A stretch of 64,000 nucleotides of DNA from Phaseolus vulgaris (taxonomy: Eukaryota > Streptophyta > Magnoliopsida > Fabales > Fabaceae): positions 43,135,524-43,199,523 of the forward strand of contig NC_023758.2 in NCBI RefSeq assembly GCF_000499845.2, written 5' to 3'. The position numbers were made by a program, and so were the translations under genes. Shown here one piece after another: positions 58,220 to 64,000 of this stretch. The stretch's first letter is position 1. Each line of letters opens with the position of its first letter. The notes under the pieces were generated by a model. The model worked only from the letters and a program-made list of their open reading frames with translations. It was not told the DNA's origin and made no database searches.

Positions 58220-59375
58220 GCTGGAAAATATGTTTTTTTTTTTGTTTTTGTAGATCATAAGTTTCTGATGGAATGCATAAGTTTTTCGGCTCTATTAAGT
58301 GGTTATGCAGAGTCAATGAGACATCTTCATGACACATAAGTCTAAATTGAACAATTATGAAATGTGGAGTAGTAGTTCAAAGGAACTAAGCAAAAGCCTA
58401 TAGTGTGAGGCAACTTAGTGTGCAAATTTAGTGACTATTGTAAGCCACAATGGAAAAGTTGGGTTCAAGAAGCATAAATATAAATATGGAGCAAAACTCC
58501 AATCACAGTGTAAAGAAACAAAGTATAAAACAATGGAGTGAAGAAAAACAACTACAACAACGATTACTTGTAGTTAAAACTGATCGTCATTTAAAAATAT
58601 CTTATGATAATAATTAGTATATGTTAGACAGTTTCAAGGAAAGATTTTAACCAAGTTGTATTTATGTTTTATTTATTTATTTTTGAATTGGCATAACACA
58701 AAATAAAATAAGTATTTATAAAAAGTACTTTATTTGCAAGAATTAAATCATCAAGATACATTTCTATAATCTAAAATATACTTATTTTAGCCTCTCATAC
58801 CATAATCAACAAAATTCTAACAGCTTACTTTAATTTTACATTTTTTTATCATAAAATAATTTGTAATAAAGTAGAAGTGTTTTACGCTTTCAATGTATAT
58901 AAAATAAACACCAATATTCATTTTGAAGGGAATAAATATACCATTTACATTTAAAAAGACGTGTCTATAAGCGGGGGAAAAATAGTCAAATCCCTTATGA
59001 TTTGTGAGGGCAGTGAAGATAGATTGAAGTAGAAAATTTGAGTTTCGTGACAAAAAAGGGTTAAATGGTCGTTGAAGGTTTTCATTGGCGTTTCACAAAT
59101 TTGGTATGATGATTAGACAATCCTAAGCGAGTTTCAATATACAATTATTAGTTTAATTAACTTGTAACTCCCAAGTGTGACTACTTATTAGTGCATTCAT
59201 TGATATTTTATTATTTCATTCTATAAAATAATTCATCCTTTATTAACATATTAAACAAAAAATCTCGTAGTATAAGTGATATCTCTATTTATGATTATAT
59301 TATGTGTTTATATTAGTTGCCAAAAGAAATCATATATCAAATATTTAATAATTACTTTTAATAAATTCATTTAAC
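58220..59375. other. Intergenic DNA
   Basis: No supportable gene or repeat. Confidence 0.5.
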
Positions 59376-59380
59376 TATAT

Positions 59381-59957
59381 TGTACCGGTATTGGCGAGGT
59401 CGACCCTTGGTCTCCCTGCTCGAGATCGGGTCAACCTGATCGGGACCCTGCCCAAAACCTGAGAAGACTTGGCTGACGACCCATCTGGCCGAGACCTTCG
59501 AAGACTCGGCCGAGACAACCAAGAGCAAGCAATCTGGCCGATGGCCGACTCGTGCCTAAGGCCGACGGCCGACGACCAATCCTGATTATCCTCTCAAACC
59601 AAGGTCAGCGAAGCTAATCCATCGATTAAGAATTAGGTAATACAACCATAAAAGGTATCCACCTCGATAAACGAGCCCAATAAGTTAGACTCATTAGAAT
59701 AATATAAATAGCACGCATCCCAAGGAGTAAGGTACGTCATTTATTACTGTTCACCTACCTGTGAGCTGACCACCCGCTTTACTGACTTGAGCGTCGGAAT
59801 GCATTCGCAGGTACCCTCACCATCCGGTATCCACCCGAGACCGAGGAGCAGGAGGACGAGAAGAATCTCAGCCCATCACCCAGTCACCTGCCTGATTGAA
59901 GGAAGGAGAAGAAGACTTCAATAGTTCTCTAGGTCTCATCTCCCTAGTAGAAACACA
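59381..59957 (+). mobile_element. Solo LTR (family 1), best-preserved copy
   Basis: 577 bp from TGTACCGGTATTGG to AGTAGAAACACA, flanked by a perfect 5-bp duplication TATAT (59376-59380 and 59958-59962). It contains a GC-rich 5' part with repeated GGCCGA words, then AAGAATTAGGTAATACAACC, CTGACTTGAGCGTCGGAATG, GCAGGTACC and ATAGTTCTCTAGGTCTCATC. No internal genes adjoin it, so it arose by LTR-LTR recombination of a full element. Confidence 0.88.
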
Positions 59958-60173
59958 TATATTATAAAAAACAAAAATAAATTATATTTTTTTTTCTATT
60001 TATTATATTTCTCCACATGTATTTCATGGATTAAGATAGAAAATAGTTCAAGTCACTTATTAGAAGTGTAAAACCTAAGATCATGATTTGCGACTTTCGT
60101 ATTTTTATCGCTAAAGTCGGTAATTAAATTACTTTTTTCTTATAGTATGTTAATTTTATTTCTTTAACTTTTA

Positions 60174-60270
60174 GGGTTGAGTTAGGCTTAAAGTCCACTC
60201 TTTCTTAATATGGTATCAGAGTTTATCCTAAGGAGTATTTGTTGGGCCTATCGAGCCACTTCGTAACAAT
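60174..60270 (+). mobile_element. TRIM-family remnant: LTR end, PBS and interior start
   Basis: GGGTTGAGTTAGGCTTAAAG plus TCCACTCTTTCTTAATA matches the end of the 122-bp LTR. TGGTATCAGAG is the PBS and TTGTTGGGCCTATCGAGCCA matches the TRIM interior at 41.6 kb. This copy shows the interior in its original place after a TRIM LTR. Confidence 0.7.
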
Positions 60271-60610
60271 ATTAATATCTAAAATAGTTTTTATTATTAA
60301 TAAAATTTATAAACTAATTTTTAAATTAATATATAAAATTAACTACCAAGTTTAACTGCTAACTATTTTATATTTTAAATATTTTATATTTTAAATTAAT
60401 TTAATATCTAGAGTTTAATAATTAAAATTTTAGTAATTAAAGTTGGATACTAATTAAAATTAGTTTATAAATTTTGATTAATAATAAAAATTACTTTAAA
60501 TACTAATAATTTTTTAATTTATAAAACAATATAATATAATATAATATAATTATTATTTATTTTTTTCTCTAAAATTAGATATTATTAAATAATTTTTTTA
60601 TAATATAAAT
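60265..60610. mobile_element. CACTA-like foldback element, copy E
   Basis: ATATCTAAAATAGTTTTTAT and TATAAACTAATTTTTAAATT pair with AAAATTAGTTTATAAATTTT and AAATTACTTTAAATACTAAT further on, forming the family hairpin. It directly follows the TRIM remnant, in another nested arrangement. Confidence 0.5.
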
Positions 60611-61880
60611 AAAATATTTTTTTAAATTAAAACGAGTAGTATTATTATTTTATTAAAATAAAAAATAAATTTTTATTTTAAAAATTAAAAGTGTATAAAT
60701 GTCGGTTTGTATAACCTTAGAATAAGTGAAATTTTTTCCTATCAAATCCACTATTTACATTCTTTTGACATGTAATCCACTTCCATTATAATATTATTGA
60801 GCATTATAGAGTTTGAAAAAAATAAATCTCCGACCAATATTCTGGTTACACTCATAAACTTTATATCTTCATTTTCTCACTTTGTTGAAACATCCAAAAT
60901 AGTTCTTCATATAGGCACCTCAAATGTTTATTTCTGTGAAACTTCTTTAATTCAATCCCAACCACCAAGTACTCGTGGGATCAAAATTTAATGATTTTGT
61001 GGTGAAGGAAGTCCACATTTCTACAAATTTTGGAAATGCAAGTCACACACATAACATTACTAATTAATCATTACAAAGACCAAAATAAATAATATTTAAT
61101 TATTGTTTAAATTTAAATTAACTTACTTTATATATGCTTGTAAATTGCTATCATCATTAGGAACACATAATATTTTCAAAACTCTATATTTTATTGTAAT
61201 GTAAATATTTTGTATACAAATACTAGGGAATATATGTTTGTATATTATTATTAGGAGTACTTAAATTAGATGTTATTATATTAATTACATAATGAAAAAT
61301 TAAATAAAGTTTTTTCTTAATATTATTTTATTGTGACTTGCATTAATAAAATTTACTAAATAAAAATAATAGTCCTAAATAGTTATTGTATATAATAATT
61401 TCCACATTACTATAAATTATTGTATTTCGTATATTTATTTGAGGGGGGAGGGGGTAGCTATCAAAATATAAAGGATATCATATATAGATGAAATAAATGA
61501 AAATTGAGAAAAAAAAATAAAGAACTAACTAATTTAAAAGACAAAAAGACTAAGAAAAAATATCCTTAGATAAATATTTAGTAGAAGAATTCTTATATTA
61601 CTTATAATTATAGGGATTTTTATATATGTTTTTAGTGTGAGTGCTGGTTTTGGTCTCTCAAAATACATTTATTTTTTTATCCTCAGAATTGTAAAACATA
61701 ATATTTGATTTTTTTTATAAAAACTTTTATGTTAGATATCATTATGCAACTTGACATCTCAGTTAGGTTGACACCTCAAATAACAACAGTCATCTGTCAT
61801 CACATGAAAAAAGTATTATTCATAAAGAATTCTAATAACAAACTAGATGGAAAACTATTATACCAATAAAATGACTCTTT
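60611..61880. other. AT-rich intergenic DNA
   Basis: No supportable gene. It includes a G run at about 61441-61455 (GAGGGGGGAGGGGG). Confidence 0.5.
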
Positions 61881-61884
61881 ATGA

Positions 61885-62650
61885 ATAAATCCTAAATTAA
61901 CCAACTTATCAGTACACGCATTCCCTTCACGAAAAATATGAATAATCCTAAACCTGATTTTTCCACAGTAATTAAGACAAGTATTTCATCGATTATTATG
62001 CATCCACCGAACACTAGTCCTAGTAGTAAACACAACACAAATCAAGACAAAATCACATTCAAGCCAGACATTAGTAAACCCATCTTTTGAGCTTCCTCCA
62101 TAGCATGTATAACTCCATAAAACTCAGCAACCATAACAGTCTGAACTTCAAGAAACATAGAGAAAACACCAATAAACTCCCTCATACTCCCACGGAAAAT
62201 ACCTCCACAAGTAACAAGACCAGGATACCCCTAACAACCCCATCAGTGTTAATTTTAACCCAGCCTGATAAAGGAAACTCTCATCTAACAAGAAGAGGAC
62301 GAAGAACTTTACCACTACGAGTATTAATAAAAAAAAACGTAATCATGTTGAAATCCAGCGTATCATTCTTCATTGAAACTTTAGACGAATTTCTCATTAG
62401 ACAAGTTAAATCTTTAATTACCGAAATAGCCCTAGAAACCTCAATTTTATCTGAAATCTAGTATAATTCTTCATACACCATATCATTTAAATGGAAAAAA
62501 TTATCACAACAAACTTAATCAATTTAACCAAAGGACTACCATCACCCTTAATAAAAGAAAGAAGATCATTCTTATTAGAGAAATGAGAAGTAAGAAAAAT
62601 TTGTCGAACCCAACTCCAAATATGCAAAGCATACACACAAAACATATATG
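61885..62650 (-). pseudogene. LINE-type RNase H domain relic
   Basis: The minus strand reads, in pieces, GWVKINTDGVVRG (the first catalytic Asp of RNase H), CGGIFRGSMREFIGVF, VAEFYGVIHAMEEAQKMGL and WLECDFVLI. It ends FRIIHIFREGNACTDKLVNL. This is the RVT_3 RNase H tail found in plant LINE polyproteins. Upstream on the same strand, LHIWSWVRQIFLTSHFSNKN and ...FIKGDGSPLVKLIKF continue the polyprotein. Several frameshifts and stops show it is dead. Confidence 0.75.
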
Positions 62651-64000
62651 CAAACCTTTATTCTGAATATATTGATATGTAAGAAGTCACACATAAAAAA
62701 CTTACATTATATTTTATCTTTAGTATTATATATATATATATGTCTTATGATATAATGTCAACATAACACCTTTAAACTTTTAAGATCCATCCTACTGATC
62801 TTAACATGAATAATGTACATGAATAATGTAAATAAAATAGTGATTTCAAAACTTGGAGAATTAAAAATATAAAAAAAACTATACCCAAAATTCATATATT
62901 TTATATGGATTAAAAATGCTGAATTTAATTTATTTTTTTAAAAAATATAGGAACTAAAAATAAAAAAAGTTGGTAATTTTACATGGACTAAAGACATATC
63001 CAAAACAATTTATAATTAATGGAAAGTTGAACTGGTCATAGAACAAGTGCAGTAACCAATAGAATTGTAAAGAATAGTTTTCAAACATTGAAATCCATAG
63101 TATAATAAATTTGTAAAGAAGTGAGGGTATTCAAATCCAACACTCAACTTCTTAAAATTAAACAACTTAAATGATAAGCAGTTAATGAGGAGTGTATGTG
63201 TAAGGTTTTTTATGGTGTCTACTATTTGATAAGAGAAAGGCATTGTTTGCAATTAATAGTGATTTTGTCTTTTGTTTGGTCTAAATTAATGGTCAATTGT
63301 AGAGTTATTTCTTTTGCATCACAGATAGGGAGATGGCATGGTACCTATTCCTCCAACATGGTCCATCATCTATGCCTATCTTTTAGTGTCTAATTTACCC
63401 TACACTCCTACTTTCTAATACGGAATCCATTAATTTACTGTTAAATATATATATTTTATTTAAAATTGATTTTAAACTTTAAACCTCTTAGTTATTTATA
63501 GTAAGAAAATTAGATTTTTGTTAATTTTTAGACTACAAACGAATTTTTAATATAAATTAAAATGTTAAAATATTTTATATTAATTCATAATTACTTGAAT
63601 GTCATAATATTATAATATAATTTATACTGAAAATTTGTTTATTATTTATTATGTAAAATAAATTAATAATAATTTATTAAGGAGTTCTAAAGTTTAAGAA
63701 GGTCTAAAATTTTAGGAGATCTAAAATTTAATGAGGTTTAAAAATATTCAGAAAGGAGATCTAAAATTTGAAGTAGAAAAATAATATATTATTCTAAAAT
63801 AATATATTATTATAACTTTGGAGATTGAATCAGATATCGAACAAGGAGTAATCTCCTTTAAAAATTAATAGTATCTACTGGTTCAGGAGTTGAAGATTGA
63901 TATATCAAACTACAAAGATTTATTAAAAGACTTATGATAGATTTTTTTCATCCAAACTGAATTGGACTTGAAATTTCTAACAAAAAATTATTGTAGAAAG
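62651..64000. other. AT-rich intergenic DNA
   Basis: No supportable gene. It contains a (TA)n run near 62730. A short direct repeat of AGGAGATCTAAAATTT type occurs at about 63714-63765. Confidence 0.5.

Noticed and set aside
62087..62461. 124-codon plus-strand frame
   Set aside because: It is antisense to a clear RNase H-type LINE relic on the minus strand.
1..64000. CRISPR array, operon, prophage or bacterial system
   Set aside because: The window is plant nuclear DNA. Repeats are transposon-derived or simple, without regular spacers, and genes have introns and TATA boxes.

Overview
This is a plant nuclear window, most likely from a legume and probably a phaseoloid one such as Vigna or Phaseolus. 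The reasons are: very AT-rich intergenic DNA, genes with short GT-AG introns and plant TATA boxes, many LTR-retrotransposon, LINE and MITE remnants, and a short LTR beginning TGTTGGAGATCCCACATCG that I associate with legume genomes. The species assignment is inference.

Five protein-coding genes are well supported. (1) 8.2-9.2 kb, minus: an intronless ANTH-domain clathrin-assembly protein of the At4g40080 type. (2) 13.6-14.3 kb, minus: an intronless MIZU-KUSSEI1-like (DUF617) protein. (3) 20.3-25.8 kb, plus: an eight-exon P3B-type P-ATPase related to petunia PH1, with one GC-AG intron. (4) 31.4-32.5 kb, minus: an intronless ATL-family RING-H2 ubiquitin ligase. (5) 35.2-38.7 kb, minus: a seven-exon RIBA riboflavin-biosynthesis gene. 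Its DHBP-synthase half is intact; its GTP-cyclohydrolase II half is degenerate and cut short, with recognisable fossil sequence beyond the stop. There is also one tRNA-Gln(TTG) at 30.3 kb, minus. These genes are not an operon and show no obvious shared pathway.

The rest is repeat-dominated. 0-8 kb: a TIR MITE, a 56-bp tandem duplication, a block at 3.95-6.0 kb that looks like transferred mitochondrial DNA carrying a Ty3/gypsy fragment, then AT-rich minisatellites. 11-20 kb: LTR fragments, a CACTA-like foldback element and a LINE tail. 26-30 kb: a second copy of the MITE and two unassigned exon-like ORFs. 39-46 kb: a nest in which a Ty1/copia element (282/265-bp LTRs, ATATC target duplication) has inserted into a CACTA-like foldback element. 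Its leader carries a TRIM internal region, a TRIM LTR and a second primer-binding site; its pol is broken by a frameshift and its integrase has a substituted catalytic residue. 46-64 kb: a degenerate minisatellite (49.9-50.8 kb), two LINE relics, a solo LTR with perfect TATAT target duplication, TRIM-family remnants, a two-exon ORF of unknown identity and a promoter-like island at 57.6-58.2 kb.

I found no convincing new biological system. The observations most worth following are the decayed GCH II end of the RIBA gene, the copia/TRIM chimera with two primer-binding sites, and the unidentified spliced ORFs at 26.4-26.7 and 53.5-54.0 kb.
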